Below are positions 37,122 to 46,209 of a DNA stretch of 64,000 bases, one piece after another. The notes beneath the pieces were generated by a model. It worked only from the letters and a program-made list of their open reading frames with translations, searched no databases and was not told the DNA's origin. Numbering within the stretch: the first letter of the stretch is position 1; every line of letters starts with the position of its first letter. Made by a program: the position numbers and the translations under genes. Source of the stretch: Lujinxingia vulgaris (GTDB lineage: Bacteria; Myxococcota_A; Bradymonadia; Bradymonadales; Bradymonadaceae); assembly GCF_007997015.1 (NCBI RefSeq), contig NZ_VOSM01000001.1, positions 832,001-896,000 of the forward strand. The letters run 5' to 3'.

Positions 37122-37949
37122 TTGACTGAGAACGAGAAGCACGACGAATCGATGGATGAACCCACCGAAGTCAGCACGGATGCAGCGGCGTCCGAAGAAC
37201 CCGCAGGCCACGAGGAGGAGAGCGAGAGCCTCGATGATGACCTCTTTCTGAGCCCGGACGACGACGAAGATGACGATGAAGAGGTCATTGTCGTGGGCGA
37301 AGAAGACTCCGATGCGGACGACGACGATGATGAGGATGATGACGATGACGCGTTGTCGGAGGCCAACGAGGCGCTGAAGTCCGAGTTGGAAGCTGCCCGC
37401 ACCCAACTCGGGGAAGTCAGCGAAGAGCGCGATGAGCTTAAAAATAAGCTGATGCGTTCGGTGGCCGACCTTGAGAATTACCGTCGTCGCGCCGACCGTG
37501 AGAAGGATGACCTGCGCAAGTATGGCATCGACAAGGTCGTCTCCGACCTGATTCCGGCGGTCGACAACCTGGAGCGCGCTCTGCAGCACGCCGAGGGCAA
37601 AGAAGACCCCTCCTCGATCGTCGACGGTGTGACGATGGTCTACAAGCAGATCGTCAACGCGCTGGCCAAATACGGTGTGCAGGGGTTTGTGTCGAAGGGC
37701 GAGGCATTTGACCCGCAGCGTCACGAGGCCATTCAGCAGGTCGAGACGACTGAATACGACACCGGCACCGTCGTTGAAGAGTACCAGAAGGGCTACTTCC
37801 TCCACGACAGACTGCTGCGCCCGGCGCTGGTCGCTGTTGCAAAACGCATCGACGCCCCGCAGACTGAAGACTCCAGCGACGAAGAGCAGGCCGATGTGGC
37901 CGGCGAGCCCCAGGGCGACGCCGATGACGGCGCGGCCGCGCAGGACTGA
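37122..37949 (+). CDS. grpE: GrpE, DnaK nucleotide-exchange factor
   Basis: 275 residues from a TTG at 37122, chosen because GAGGAG lies 6 bases upstream; no ATG fits. The GrpE core is plain: 'VADLENYRRRADREKDDLRKY', 'DLIPAVDNLERAL', 'FDPQRHEAI' and 'GYFLHDRLLRPALVAVA'. It is longer than usual (~200) because of a ~95-residue acidic N-terminus with dense Asp/Glu runs, and an acidic C-terminal tail. GrpE releases ADP from DnaK and may act as a thermosensor. It lies between hrcA and dnaK in the same direction. Confidence 0.95.
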   Translation: MTENEKHDESMDEPTEVSTDAAASEEPAGHEEESESLDDDLFLSPDDDEDDDEEVIVVGEEDSDADDDDDEDDDDDALSEANEALKSELEAARTQLGEVSEERDELKNKLMRSVADLENYRRRADREKDDLRKYGIDKVVSDLIPAVDNLERALQHAEGKEDPSSIVDGVTMVYKQIVNALAKYGVQGFVSKGEAFDPQRHEAIQQVETTEYDTGTVVEEYQKGYFLHDRLLRPALVAVAKRIDAPQTEDSSDEEQADVAGEPQGDADDGAAAQD

Positions 37950-37995
37950 GTCGCAGGCAGGCGAACTTCCTTGAATCTCGGATGAGGCGAGACGC

Positions 37996-39834
37996 ATGGC
38001 ATATACGATCGGCATCGACTTAGGGACGACCAACAGCTGCGTGTGTGTGATCGCCAATGGCGAACGCATCGTGATTCCCAACGCCGAGGGCACGCGCACC
38101 ACGCCTTCGGTGGTGGCTTTTACCGACGACGGCCAGCGCATCGTCGGGCAGGTGGCCAAGCGCCAGGCGCAGACCAACCCTGAGAACACGATCTACGCGG
38201 TCAAACGGCTTATCGGGCGACGTTTTGATGCGCCCGACGTCGAGCAAGCCAAGCGCAGCTGCGCCTACCCGATCGTGGAAGGCCCCAACGGTGATGCCTG
38301 GGTACGCGCCCAGGACAAAGACTACTCGCCGGCCGAGATATCGGCGTTGATCCTCAAAGAGATGAAGTCGGTCGCCGAAGATCATCTTGGCGAGGAGGTC
38401 GAAGATGCGGTGATCACGGTGCCCGCGTATTTCAACGATGCTCAGCGTCAGGCGACCAAAGACGCCGGTCGCATCGCCGGGCTCAATGTGCTGCGTATCG
38501 TCAACGAGCCCACGGCCGCGGCGCTGGCTTACGGTCTGGCGCGCACCGAGACCAGCGACATGAAGGTGGCCGTCTACGACCTCGGCGGCGGCACCTTCGA
38601 TATCTCGATTCTGGAGCTCTCCGACGGGGTCTTCAGCGTGCTCTCCACCTCAGGCGATACCTACCTGGGCGGCGAGGACTTCGATAACGCTATCATCGAC
38701 TGGTTGGCCGACACCTTTGAAGATGAGCATGGCGTGGATCTTCGGGAGGTGTCCATGGCTCTGCAGCGCCTCAAAGAGGATGCCGAGCGGGTCAAGTGCG
38801 AGCTTTCGAGCACCGAAGAGGCCGAGATCAACATGCCCTTCATTCATATGAGTGATTCGGGCCCGCTGCACCTGGAAGCCACCCTGACCCGCGAGAAGCT
38901 CGAGGAGCTGGTCGACCACCTGGTGGAGCGCTCGCTCGACCCGTGTCGTACCGCGCTACAAGACGCGCAGGTGGGCCGTGAAGAGATCGACGTGGTGCTG
39001 CTCGTCGGTGGCATGACGCGCATGCCGCGCGTGCGCAAGCGCGTGGCGCAGTTCTTCAACAAGCGCCCCGACACCTCGGTCAACCCCGATGAGGTTGTGG
39101 CCATGGGCGCAGCGGTGCAGGGGAGCATCGTGCGCGGTGAACTCACCGACGTGCTGCTCCTCGACGTCACCCCGCTGACCCTGGGGGTGGAGACGGCCGG
39201 TGGGGTGTTTACGCCGATGATTCAGCGAAATACCACCGTGCCCTGCAGCTACAGCGAGGTCTTCAGCACGAGCATCAACAACCAGTCGATGGTGCGCGTA
39301 CACGTGCTCCAGGGCGAGCGCGCGATGGCCGCCGACAACAAGAGCCTGGCCGTCTTTGAGCTCACCGGGATTCCGCCGGCGCCTCGCGGGGTGCCGCGTA
39401 TTGAGGTGACCTTCAACATCGATGAGAACGGCATTGTTACCGCCTCGGCCCGCGACCAGGCCACCGGCCGGGAGCAGTCGGTCAACATCGTGGCCGATGG
39501 TGGCCTGAGCGATAACGATATCGAGCGGCTCATCGCCGAGGCGCAGGCCAACGAAGAGCAGGATAAGCTCACCAAAGAGCTCACCCAGCGCCGCGTTGAG
39601 GCTCAGGGGCTGCTCTACTCCACCGAGCGCAGCCTGGAGGAGTTCGGCAGCATGATGCCCGAGCAGGAGCGCAACGATTTGATGGCGGATATCACCACCA
39701 TCAAAGAGCTCATTGAAGATGCGACGTTTGAGGAGCTCGACACCATTGTGGCGACCCTGGAAGCCGGCGCGTATCGCCTGGCTGAGCTGATGTACGCCTC
39801 GATGGACGACGGCGCCGCCGCGGTTGAAGAATAA
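37996..39834 (+). CDS. dnaK: Chaperone DnaK (Hsp70)
   Basis: 612 residues. The ATPase domain has '[14 protein letters not shown]' (phosphate 1), '[14 protein letters not shown]' (phosphate 2), '[13 protein letters not shown]' (adenosine) and '[11 protein letters not shown]'. The interdomain linker '[16 protein letters not shown]' precedes a substrate-binding domain ('[17 protein letters not shown]', '[15 protein letters not shown]') and a shortened helical lid ending '...DGAAAVEE'. It is about 25 residues shorter than the E. coli protein. A GATGAGG ribosome site precedes the ATG. A GC-rich hairpin after the stop may partly separate it from dnaJ. Confidence 0.97.
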   Translation: MAYTIGIDLGTTNSCVCVIANGERIVIPNAEGTRTTPSVVAFTDDGQRIVGQVAKRQAQTNPENTIYAVKRLIGRRFDAPDVEQAKRSCAYPIVEGPNGDAWVRAQDKDYSPAEISALILKEMKSVAEDHLGEEVEDAVITVPAYFNDAQRQATKDAGRIAGLNVLRIVNEPTAAALAYGLARTETSDMKVAVYDLGGGTFDISILELSDGVFSVLSTSGDTYLGGEDFDNAIIDWLADTFEDEHGVDLREVSMALQRLKEDAERVKCELSSTEEAEINMPFIHMSDSGPLHLEATLTREKLEELVDHLVERSLDPCRTALQDAQVGREEIDVVLLVGGMTRMPRVRKRVAQFFNKRPDTSVNPDEVVAMGAAVQGSIVRGELTDVLLLDVTPLTLGVETAGGVFTPMIQRNTTVPCSYSEVFSTSINNQSMVRVHVLQGERAMAADNKSLAVFELTGIPPAPRGVPRIEVTFNIDENGIVTASARDQATGREQSVNIVADGGLSDNDIERLIAEAQANEEQDKLTKELTQRRVEAQGLLYSTERSLEEFGSMMPEQERNDLMADITTIKELIEDATFEELDTIVATLEAGAYRLAELMYASMDDGAAAVEE

Positions 39835-39868
39835 GCACCCCGGCTCGCCCAGGGTGAGAATAGTTTGA

Positions 39869-39912
39869 GGGCCCCGGAGGTTGGCAACGCAGACCCCGGG
39901 GCCCTGTTGTTT
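39869..39912 (+). terminator. Hairpin between dnaK and dnaJ
   Basis: GGGCCCCGG (39869-39877) pairs with CCGGGGCCC (39896-39904) and is followed by TGTTGTTT. The T-tract is imperfect, so it may attenuate rather than fully stop transcription into dnaJ. Confidence 0.6.
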
Positions 39913-39941
39913 CCGGCGGCAACCCACGTAGATTCGGTCTT

Positions 39942-41006
39942 ATGAACGCAGATCTTTACCAGGTGCTGGGCGTGCGACGCGACGCCGATGGGGCCACGAT
40001 CAAGGCGGCCTATCGCAAACTCGCGCTGCGCTACCACCCCGATCAGAACCCCGACGACGCAGGCGCCGAGGAGCGTTTCAAAGAGCTCGCGCACGCCTAC
40101 GAGGTGCTCAGCGATCCGGCCAAGCGCGCCGCCTACGATCGTTCGGGGCGCATCGGCGGGGTGAACGCGATGGGCGGGCCTTCGTTTGAGGGGCTCAGCG
40201 ACATCTTTGAGATATTCAACTCGGTCTTCGGCAGCGTCGGCCGCGCGCAGGCGCAGGCGCGGGCGCGGCGGGGGGCCGACGTGCGGGTGCGTCTGGAGCT
40301 GAGCCTGGAAGAGGCCCACGCCGGAGGTCGCCGCGCGGTGCGGGTTCCGCGGCGTCGCCGCTGCGCCCGTTGCGAGGGCAAGGGCGGTGAGCCCGGCACC
40401 CGCGTGCGCACCTGTGAGAGTTGCGAGGGCAGCGGTCAGGTGCGCTCCCAGCAGGGGTTTTTCTCGTTGATGCGCGAATGCAAACGCTGCCAGGGGCGCG
40501 GGCGCGTGGTGGAGACGCCGTGTCGGGTCTGCGGCGGGGAGGGCACCATTCAGAGCGCGGAGACGCTGGAGATGGTGGTGCCGGCCGGCGTCGACCAGGG
40601 GCAGACTCTGCGCTGGGAAGGCAAGGGCGAGCCGGGAGAGCCGGGCGCGCGCGCCGGAGATCTTCTGGTGGAGGTGCATCTTCGACCGCATCCGGTCTTT
40701 ACGCGCGACGGGCTCGATGTGCATCGCGACCTGGAGGTGACCTACACCCAGGCCTCGCTCGGCGCGAAGATCGATGTGGCGACGCTTGAGGGCGAGGTGG
40801 TCATGAAGTTGCCGCCCGGCACCCAGGAGGGGCGCATCTTGAGGCTTCGCGGCAAGGGGTTCGCCGCCCGTCAGGGCGATGCCCGGGGCGACATGTACGT
40901 GCGCGTCCGCGTGGTCTCTCCGGAGGCCAGGGCCGACGGTGGCGGTGAGCGACGGGGAGGCTTGCGACAGGGGATTCTCGGGAAGGTTCGTGATCTCTTT
41001 CGCTAA
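39942..41006 (+). CDS. dnaJ: DnaJ-type co-chaperone
   Basis: 354 residues. J domain (1-68) with '[10 protein letters not shown]' (HPD motif) and '[18 protein letters not shown]'. The linker is short and not strongly Gly/Phe-rich. The zinc region has all four repeats: 'CARCEGKG', 'CESCEGSG', 'CKRCQGRG', 'CRVCGGEG'. The C-terminal substrate-binding domains follow ('[19 protein letters not shown]', '[18 protein letters not shown]'). It stimulates DnaK ATPase and delivers substrates. It starts 107 bp after dnaK, beyond a hairpin. The next gene begins 4 bp past the stop or slightly inside. Confidence 0.93.
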   Translation: MNADLYQVLGVRRDADGATIKAAYRKLALRYHPDQNPDDAGAEERFKELAHAYEVLSDPAKRAAYDRSGRIGGVNAMGGPSFEGLSDIFEIFNSVFGSVGRAQAQARARRGADVRVRLELSLEEAHAGGRRAVRVPRRRRCARCEGKGGEPGTRVRTCESCEGSGQVRSQQGFFSLMRECKRCQGRGRVVETPCRVCGGEGTIQSAETLEMVVPAGVDQGQTLRWEGKGEPGEPGARAGDLLVEVHLRPHPVFTRDGLDVHRDLEVTYTQASLGAKIDVATLEGEVVMKLPPGTQEGRILRLRGKGFAARQGDARGDMYVRVRVVSPEARADGGGERRGGLRQGILGKVRDLFR

Positions 41007-41010
41007 GTGG

Positions 41011-42195
41011 ATGCGCGGCGCGTTGATCTGGGCCGCGTTGATGGTGGTGGCCGCCGGCGTGGCGCACGCAGAGCCCGTGGGGAGCAACGATCCGGCGCAG
41101 GTGGTGGCCGTGGTGCCGCAGTCTGGGGAGTTGGCGGGCGTGGGTGCGCAGCTCGTGGAGGTGATGGTGTGGGCCGCCGAGGATGCGGGGGCGGAGCTCG
41201 TCGTCATCGACAGTGAGGCCGACCCCGGGGCGCTGGCCACGGAGCTGGAGCGTGCGCTGCGCTCCCCGACGGTGGTCGGCGTGGTGGGGCCGCTGCGGGC
41301 GAGCCCGGCGGGAGTGGTCGCAGCCCTGAGCGCGCGGGCCCAGGTGCCGGCGTTGCTTTTGAGCGGAGTCGAGGGCGTGGAGGCGCGCTCGCCATGGGCG
41401 TTTCGCGCGCGGATGAGCGTGGGAGAGCAGGCGGCGTTTGCGGCGCGCTGGGCGTTTGAGCGCTGGCCGCAGGGGCGCGTCGGGGTGATGGCGCCCCTGT
41501 CGGACTACGGCGATGAGGCGGCGCGGGCCTTTGTCGGCGCCTGGAATGAGCGGGGCGGTCGCGTCGCAGCATTGGCGCGCTATCGGAGTGGGGAGACGCA
41601 ATTTACCCCGGTGGTGGAGACCCTGCTCGGGCAACGTATGCGCCTGGAGCGCGGTAGGGAGGTTGCCGGCCGGCGCCCCGATCGGTGGGAAACGCTGCGC
41701 GCGGGCCAGCCCCGGATTGAGGCGCTCGACGTGCTCTTACTGGCGGACTTCGACGACGCTGTCGCAAGGCAAGCTCCCTTCATCACCCGCGAGGATGCGC
41801 TGCAGCAAACCCAACTTCTGGGGCTGGCCGGGTGGCGGGGGCAGCGGCTGGAGCAGGCAGGACAGGAGCTGGCCGGAGCCATCTTTTTTGACACCTTCGG
41901 GGGGCTGGAGCAGGGCGGGGCGGCCGAGGGGTTTGTGCTGGCCTTTGAGGCGCGCTTTGAGCGTGCGCCCACCACGGTTGAGGTGGAAGTGTTTGATCTT
42001 GTTGTGTTTCTTGCCTTGCGTTCGCGTGCCGATGCGAATCGCGCGCTGCGTTCCCCGGAGGGTTTTGAGGGCATCACGGGCCGCTGGCGCTTCGATAGCC
42101 GTGGGGCACCCCTGCGCGAGCCCCTGGCACTCCGGGTGACCGAAGACGGCCGCTGGGTACCGCTGAGCAACGATGCCCCCCGGGAGACGCCATGA
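41011..42195 (+). CDS. Exported periplasmic-binding-protein-like protein (type I, LivJ/Peripla_BP_6-like)
   Basis: 394 residues from the ATG at 41011, with a signal peptide ending 'GVAHA'; a GTG at 40990 with GGGAAGG upstream would extend it into dnaJ. The fold pattern is that of ligand-binding proteins of branched-chain amino-acid type: 'VVAVVPQSGELAGVGAQLVE', 'VVGVVGPLRASPAGVVA', 'VPALLLSGVEG', 'RVGVMAPLSDYGDEAARAF' and 'LDVLLLADFDDAV'. No transporter genes adjoin, so it may sense or scaffold rather than feed an ABC importer. It is coupled to dnaJ upstream and the M50 protease downstream. Confidence 0.72.
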   Translation: MRGALIWAALMVVAAGVAHAEPVGSNDPAQVVAVVPQSGELAGVGAQLVEVMVWAAEDAGAELVVIDSEADPGALATELERALRSPTVVGVVGPLRASPAGVVAALSARAQVPALLLSGVEGVEARSPWAFRARMSVGEQAAFAARWAFERWPQGRVGVMAPLSDYGDEAARAFVGAWNERGGRVAALARYRSGETQFTPVVETLLGQRMRLERGREVAGRRPDRWETLRAGQPRIEALDVLLLADFDDAVARQAPFITREDALQQTQLLGLAGWRGQRLEQAGQELAGAIFFDTFGGLEQGGAAEGFVLAFEARFERAPTTVEVEVFDLVVFLALRSRADANRALRSPEGFEGITGRWRFDSRGAPLREPLALRVTEDGRWVPLSNDAPRETP

Positions 42196-43208
42196 CCCGT
42201 CAACCCCCAGGCGACGCGGCGCATGACGAGCGTTTGGAGCCCCGTGCGGCTGTGAGCGAAGCCTCTGCCACAACCCCACCGTCACCCTCCGACGATGACC
42301 GCGGCTCGCTGCGCAACCAGCTCGCCCTGGCTTTGCTCAGCCTCATGACGATGTTCTGCGCCGGACTCTACGCCCAGGGGTTAAGCCCCTTTGAGATGAG
42401 CGCGTGGGCCGAGAGCTCGGCCAGCATCGCGGCGGCATATATGGCCTGCCTCTTCGCCATCGTAGGCGCCCATGAGATGGGCCACTACCTCAGCGCGCGC
42501 CGCCGCGGTGTGCCGGCAAGCCGCCCCTACCTCTTGCCGGGCATCGGCCCGATTCCCGGGGTGGGCATGGTGCCTTTCTTCGGGACGTTTGGCGCGTTCA
42601 TTCGGCTGAGCTGGACCCGCGTGTGCGCCCGCGACCTGATGGCGGTCGCAGGCTGGGGACCGGTCGCCGGGTTTGTCGTCACAGTCGGAGTGCTCGCCAT
42701 CGGCGTGGGCATCTCAAATGTGGAGCCGCTGAGCGCCGGCGACGCCGAGGGCGTGATGCGCCTGGGCGATAGCCTGCTGATGCAGGCGATGATCGCCTGG
42801 CACCACGGCGCGCTTCCCGCCGATCATGAGGTCGCGCTGCACCCGGTGGCGCTCGCCGGCTGGGTGGGGTGCTTGCTGACCTCGCTCAACCTCTTGCCCA
42901 TCGGGCAACTCGACGGCGGGCACCTGGTCTACGGGGTGCTTGGCGAGCGTGCGCGTTTTGTGAGCTATGCGGCGTTCGGACTTCTCGTCGGCATGGGACT
43001 TCTGGCGTTCCCGGGCTGGTTGCTCTTTGCGGGGCTTCTGTGGGCGATGGGGCTAAAACACCCGCCGATGCTGAGCGGTGAGCCCATAAAGCTACCAAAA
43101 GCGTGGATGCTCGGTGCCGGAATGGCGATGTTTGCGTTGACCTTTGTGCCCGCCCCGGTTGAGGTGGGCGGTCTTCTGGACGTACTGGGCGTGTTTGCCA
43201 GGGAGTGA
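42192..43208 (+). CDS. Site-2-protease-family (M50) integral membrane metalloprotease
   Basis: 338 residues. After a ~40-residue acidic/Pro-rich cytoplasmic N-terminus come about seven hydrophobic segments. The zinc motif 'GAHEMGHYLSARRRG' (HExxH, His94/Glu95/His98) lies in an early helix, and the third ligand motif 'LNLLPIGQLDGGHLVYG' (LDGGH) in a later one. This matches the EGY1/FtsH-associated-like subgroup of M50. Such enzymes cut proteins within the membrane. The ATG overlaps the preceding stop by 4 bp, and the next gene's GTG overlaps its stop, so three genes are translationally coupled. Confidence 0.88.
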   Translation: MTRQPPGDAAHDERLEPRAAVSEASATTPPSPSDDDRGSLRNQLALALLSLMTMFCAGLYAQGLSPFEMSAWAESSASIAAAYMACLFAIVGAHEMGHYLSARRRGVPASRPYLLPGIGPIPGVGMVPFFGTFGAFIRLSWTRVCARDLMAVAGWGPVAGFVVTVGVLAIGVGISNVEPLSAGDAEGVMRLGDSLLMQAMIAWHHGALPADHEVALHPVALAGWVGCLLTSLNLLPIGQLDGGHLVYGVLGERARFVSYAAFGLLVGMGLLAFPGWLLFAGLLWAMGLKHPPMLSGEPIKLPKAWMLGAGMAMFALTFVPAPVEVGGLLDVLGVFARE

Positions 43209-44023
43209 GCGTGGAGATTCGTTGCGACGTTTGCAAAGAGGTGGGGCCGGCCTCCGAGGTTCGTGCCGCGGATCAGGGCATGGAGCTCGTATGCGCGAGT
43301 TGCGGCCACGCCAATGTGCTGAAGGTCGGCGGCACAACCGACGCCTCAGCCGACGCGCAGAGCCGCGATGGTGACGCCTCGCCGCACGCCGGGCCTATCG
43401 CCCGGGCCGCTTCCCGCAGCGACGCGGAGCAGGGGGTGGCGCCTCAAAAGAGGTCAGTCGCAACTCCCGGCGCGTCTCTGGCCGAGGGGGTCGTTGAGGC
43501 GGCGATGGCTCGCCTCATTCCGGTCTCCGGCGCCGGGCCTCGGTGCCCGAAATGCGCGCACCTTGTGGCCGGCGCCGACCACTGCGAGCGCTGCGGGTTG
43601 AGCCAGAGTGAGGCCAACCGCTACGCTCCGGGACACGCCCCCTGGGAGCAGGCGCCGCCGGGTAAGGACGACGCGTTTCTTCGCCTCAACGCCGCCTGGG
43701 CGCGCGCCGAAGACGGCGATCCGGAGGCAATGCGGTATGTTGCTGAGCTCGCCATCTCCGAAGGGCTTGTTGAGGCGGGGATCAGTCGGCTGCGGTTCTA
43801 CCTGGTCGAGCGGCCGGATGACCCCCACGCGCTCGACGCGCTCCGGCGCCTCGCCATCGCCCTGCAGGCGCGCGTGACGGTGGCCGCCGGCCAGGCTGCG
43901 GCCAGCGCCGAGAACTTCGGCAAGGACGTACGGCGGCTACGCGGCCTGCTGATGACCATCACGCTGGGGCTGTGCGCCCTGATTTTACTTTTGTTATCGG
44001 CGGTCTTCTGGGATAAATGCTAG
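43205..44023 (+). CDS. Zinc-ribbon protein with C-terminal membrane anchor
   Basis: 272 residues from a GTG overlapping the M50 gene stop (GTGA). Two zinc-ribbon-like Cys pairs are visible near the N-terminus ('CDVCKE', 'CASCGH') and another set around residues 117-137 ('CPKCAH', 'CERCGL'). A helical region ('AMRYVAELAISEGLVEAGI') resembling TPR-like repeats follows, then one C-terminal transmembrane helix ('MTITLGLCALILLLLSAVF'). A tail-anchored cytoplasmic zinc protein is suggested. Its function is unknown; the context is proteostasis. Confidence 0.7.
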   Translation: MSVEIRCDVCKEVGPASEVRAADQGMELVCASCGHANVLKVGGTTDASADAQSRDGDASPHAGPIARAASRSDAEQGVAPQKRSVATPGASLAEGVVEAAMARLIPVSGAGPRCPKCAHLVAGADHCERCGLSQSEANRYAPGHAPWEQAPPGKDDAFLRLNAAWARAEDGDPEAMRYVAELAISEGLVEAGISRLRFYLVERPDDPHALDALRRLAIALQARVTVAAGQAAASAENFGKDVRRLRGLLMTITLGLCALILLLLSAVFWDKC

Positions 44024-44098
44024 GCATCGCCACATGTCTTATCGATTCTTTGCCGCCTTTTTTTCGCCTCCTCCCGCACGTAGCCCGGGTCGCGTTCC

Positions 44099-45103
44099 AT
44101 GACCACCGAATTTGAACTCATCGCCCGTATCGCCGAGCTTTTTGGTGCCCCTGAGGGGGTGGCCGTGGGGATCGGTGATGACGGCGCGGTGCTCGATCCG
44201 GGGCGCTTTGACCTGGTGACGATGGACACGATGGTCGAAGGCGTGCACTTCAAGCGCGACTGGAGCAGCCCGCAGGATGTGGGCTGGAAGTTGCTGGCGA
44301 GCAACCTGAGCGACATCGCGGCGATGGGCGGCGGTCCGGGAGCGTTCTTTCTCTCGATGGCGCTTCCCGCCGATCTGGACCCTCAGTGGCCGGAAGGGGT
44401 GCTCGAAGGCATCAAAGATGCGGCGCGCGCGTTGGTCCCAGAGAGCTTTGAGGTCTCCGCCGGCGGCGGGGATTTGAGCGCGACGCACGGTCCGATCGTG
44501 CTCACCATGACCTTAATGGGGGAGGCCTCTCCGGCCGGTCCGGTGCTGCGCCGCGGCGCGGTGCCCGGAGACCGCATCGTGCTGCTGGGGCAGACGGGCC
44601 TGGCGGCTGCGGGGGTGTCGATCTTAAGCGGTGAGGTCGAGGTGGAGGCGGGCCAGTTTGCCGAAGCGCTGCGCGCTCACCGTCGCCCGGGCGCCCAGGT
44701 GCGCGCCGGCGCGTTGCTGGGGCTCTACGGAGTGCCCTCGGCGATGATCGATGTCAGCGACGGCCTGGTCCAGGACCTGGGGCATATCCTCAAAGCCAGC
44801 GAAGTCGGCGCGCGCCTTGAGGCGTACAGCCTGCCGCACCATCCCGAGCTGGTGCTGCTGCGGGAAGAGCACGGTGTCGACATCCTCAAGTTGATGCTCA
44901 CCGGCGGCGACGACTACGAGCTCCTTATGACCATCCCCCCGGCGCGCATGCCCAAGATCTGGGATATGGCCCGGCGCCACAGCTGGGATGTGCACGATAT
45001 TGGCGAGGTCCGCTCCCCCGATGAGGGGATGGTGGTGCTGGGACCTGACGGGGAGCCGGTAACATTTGCGCAGGGCGGCTACCGCCACTTCGAGGCGAGA
45101 TGA
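44099..45103 (+). CDS. thiL: Thiamine-monophosphate kinase
   Basis: 334 residues, normal length. It phosphorylates thiamine monophosphate to thiamine diphosphate with ATP. Family motifs are 'VGIGDDGAVL', 'DTMVEGVHF', 'LLASNLSDIAAMGGGPGAFF', 'GGGDLSATHGPIVLTMTLMG', 'MIDVSDGLVQDLGHIL' and 'LTGGDDYELLMT', in the order of the PurM/ThiL fold. It begins 75 bp after the zinc-ribbon gene. Its stop overlaps the start of the methyltransferase-like gene (ATGA). Confidence 0.95.
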   Translation: MTTEFELIARIAELFGAPEGVAVGIGDDGAVLDPGRFDLVTMDTMVEGVHFKRDWSSPQDVGWKLLASNLSDIAAMGGGPGAFFLSMALPADLDPQWPEGVLEGIKDAARALVPESFEVSAGGGDLSATHGPIVLTMTLMGEASPAGPVLRRGAVPGDRIVLLGQTGLAAAGVSILSGEVEVEAGQFAEALRAHRRPGAQVRAGALLGLYGVPSAMIDVSDGLVQDLGHILKASEVGARLEAYSLPHHPELVLLREEHGVDILKLMLTGGDDYELLMTIPPARMPKIWDMARRHSWDVHDIGEVRSPDEGMVVLGPDGEPVTFAQGGYRHFEAR

Positions 45104-45918
45104 GTCAGACGCTGGAGAGCCCGCTTGTGCGCGCGCACCGCGAGGTGGTGGAGCGCCTCTATACGGTGCCGCTGCTCAACGCCTGCGCGGAGCTGCTCCC
45201 CCGGGTGGAGGATAAGACGGTCCTCTCGGCGGAGTCGCGTTGTGGCGAGGTGGTGAGCCGTTGGCTGGAGCGCCTCCCTGACGAGACGCGCATGATGGCG
45301 CTGGACTCTCACGCCCCGATGCTCGACTGCGCCCGCGAGCGCATCAGTGAGGCCGAGCAGCGCCGCATCTTCTTTGTGCAGCAGCGCGTCAACGCGCTCT
45401 CTTATGCCGATGAGGTCTTCGGCGCGTCTATCTGCCTGCATGGCCTGGTGACCCGTCGCCAGCTCGATGAGGGGTTGGGAGAGCTCGCGCGTGTGACCGC
45501 CAGCGGGGGCAGCGTGATGGCCGCGCTGCCGACGTCGGGAAGTTTTGCTGCCTTTTATGATCTTCTCGACGAGGCGCTGCGCGCCCAGGGGCTTCACGAG
45601 GCGCTGGATCGGCTGGGAGAGCTTCGCGACCGCACGCTCGTCGACGCCGGCGCGCTGGCCCGGAGCGCGCGCAGCGCCGGGCTCCACGACCTCACGCTGG
45701 AGCAGGTCCGCTGGGAACTCTCCTTTGCCAGCGGACGGGACTTTTTACAGTCGCCGCTGATCCAGGAGACCTTCTTTGCGCACTGGTCCGGGGCCATTCG
45801 AGGCGCCGAGCGCGAGGGTGTGCTGGGCTACATCGCCCGGGCCATCGACACCTACTGGCGCGATCGCACCTTCGACACGCAGGTTGAGGCAGCCCTGGTC
45901 GTCGGACGGCGGCTCTGA
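45100..45918 (+). CDS. SAM-dependent methyltransferase-like protein with degenerate motif I
   Basis: 272 residues, with the general order of a class I methyltransferase: 'KTVLSAESRCGEVV' in place of the usual VLDxGxGxG loop, 'MALDSHAPMLDCARER' (motif II-like, acidic residue at the end of beta 2), 'LSYADEVFGASICLHGLV' (motif IV-like), and 'VTASGGSVMAALPTSGSF' (motif VI-like). The missing Gly residues in motif I make SAM binding uncertain. It is translationally coupled to thiL and ends 3 bp from a convergent small gene. Confidence 0.6.
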   Translation: MSQTLESPLVRAHREVVERLYTVPLLNACAELLPRVEDKTVLSAESRCGEVVSRWLERLPDETRMMALDSHAPMLDCARERISEAEQRRIFFVQQRVNALSYADEVFGASICLHGLVTRRQLDEGLGELARVTASGGSVMAALPTSGSFAAFYDLLDEALRAQGLHEALDRLGELRDRTLVDAGALARSARSAGLHDLTLEQVRWELSFASGRDFLQSPLIQETFFAHWSGAIRGAEREGVLGYIARAIDTYWRDRTFDTQVEAALVVGRRL

Positions 45919-45921
45919 GGT

Positions 45922-46086
45922 TCAATCGTGAAAGGGGGGCAGATCGCGAAGCTCGGGGTCGATGGTATCGCGGGGATCCTCGTCGGATTGCTCATGCTTC
46001 TCTTTGGTGAGCACGGCGACAAAACCCAGCGCCAGGAGAATGACGGGGATGGCGATGAAGAGGACTGTGGCAATGTTCACTTCCAT
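45922..46086 (-). CDS. Small single-pass membrane protein
   Basis: 54 residues from the ATG at 46086, preceded by GAGGA. One transmembrane helix ('IATVLFIAIPVILLALGFVAVL') is followed by an acidic, charged cytoplasmic-type tail ('KEKHEQSDEDPRDTIDPEL'). No family is recognised. The frame is open upstream without another good start. Confidence 0.6.
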   Translation of the reverse strand: MEVNIATVLFIAIPVILLALGFVAVLTKEKHEQSDEDPRDTIDPELRDLPPFHD

Positions 46087-46209
46087 AACATCCTCGGTGC
46101 AGCCTGAACGTGAAGGGCACTCGCGCCGGGAGCGCCCCGAGAGTGGCTCGCCACTGAATATAGTCACCGCCAGGGCGGGCGTGGTTTAAATGGTTCGAAG
46201 GAGGTTGTG

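Noticed and set aside
39615..41240. A 541-codon minus-strand frame across dnaK, dnaJ and the next gene
   Set aside because: It spans the boundaries of three plus-strand genes and its product has no recognisable features.
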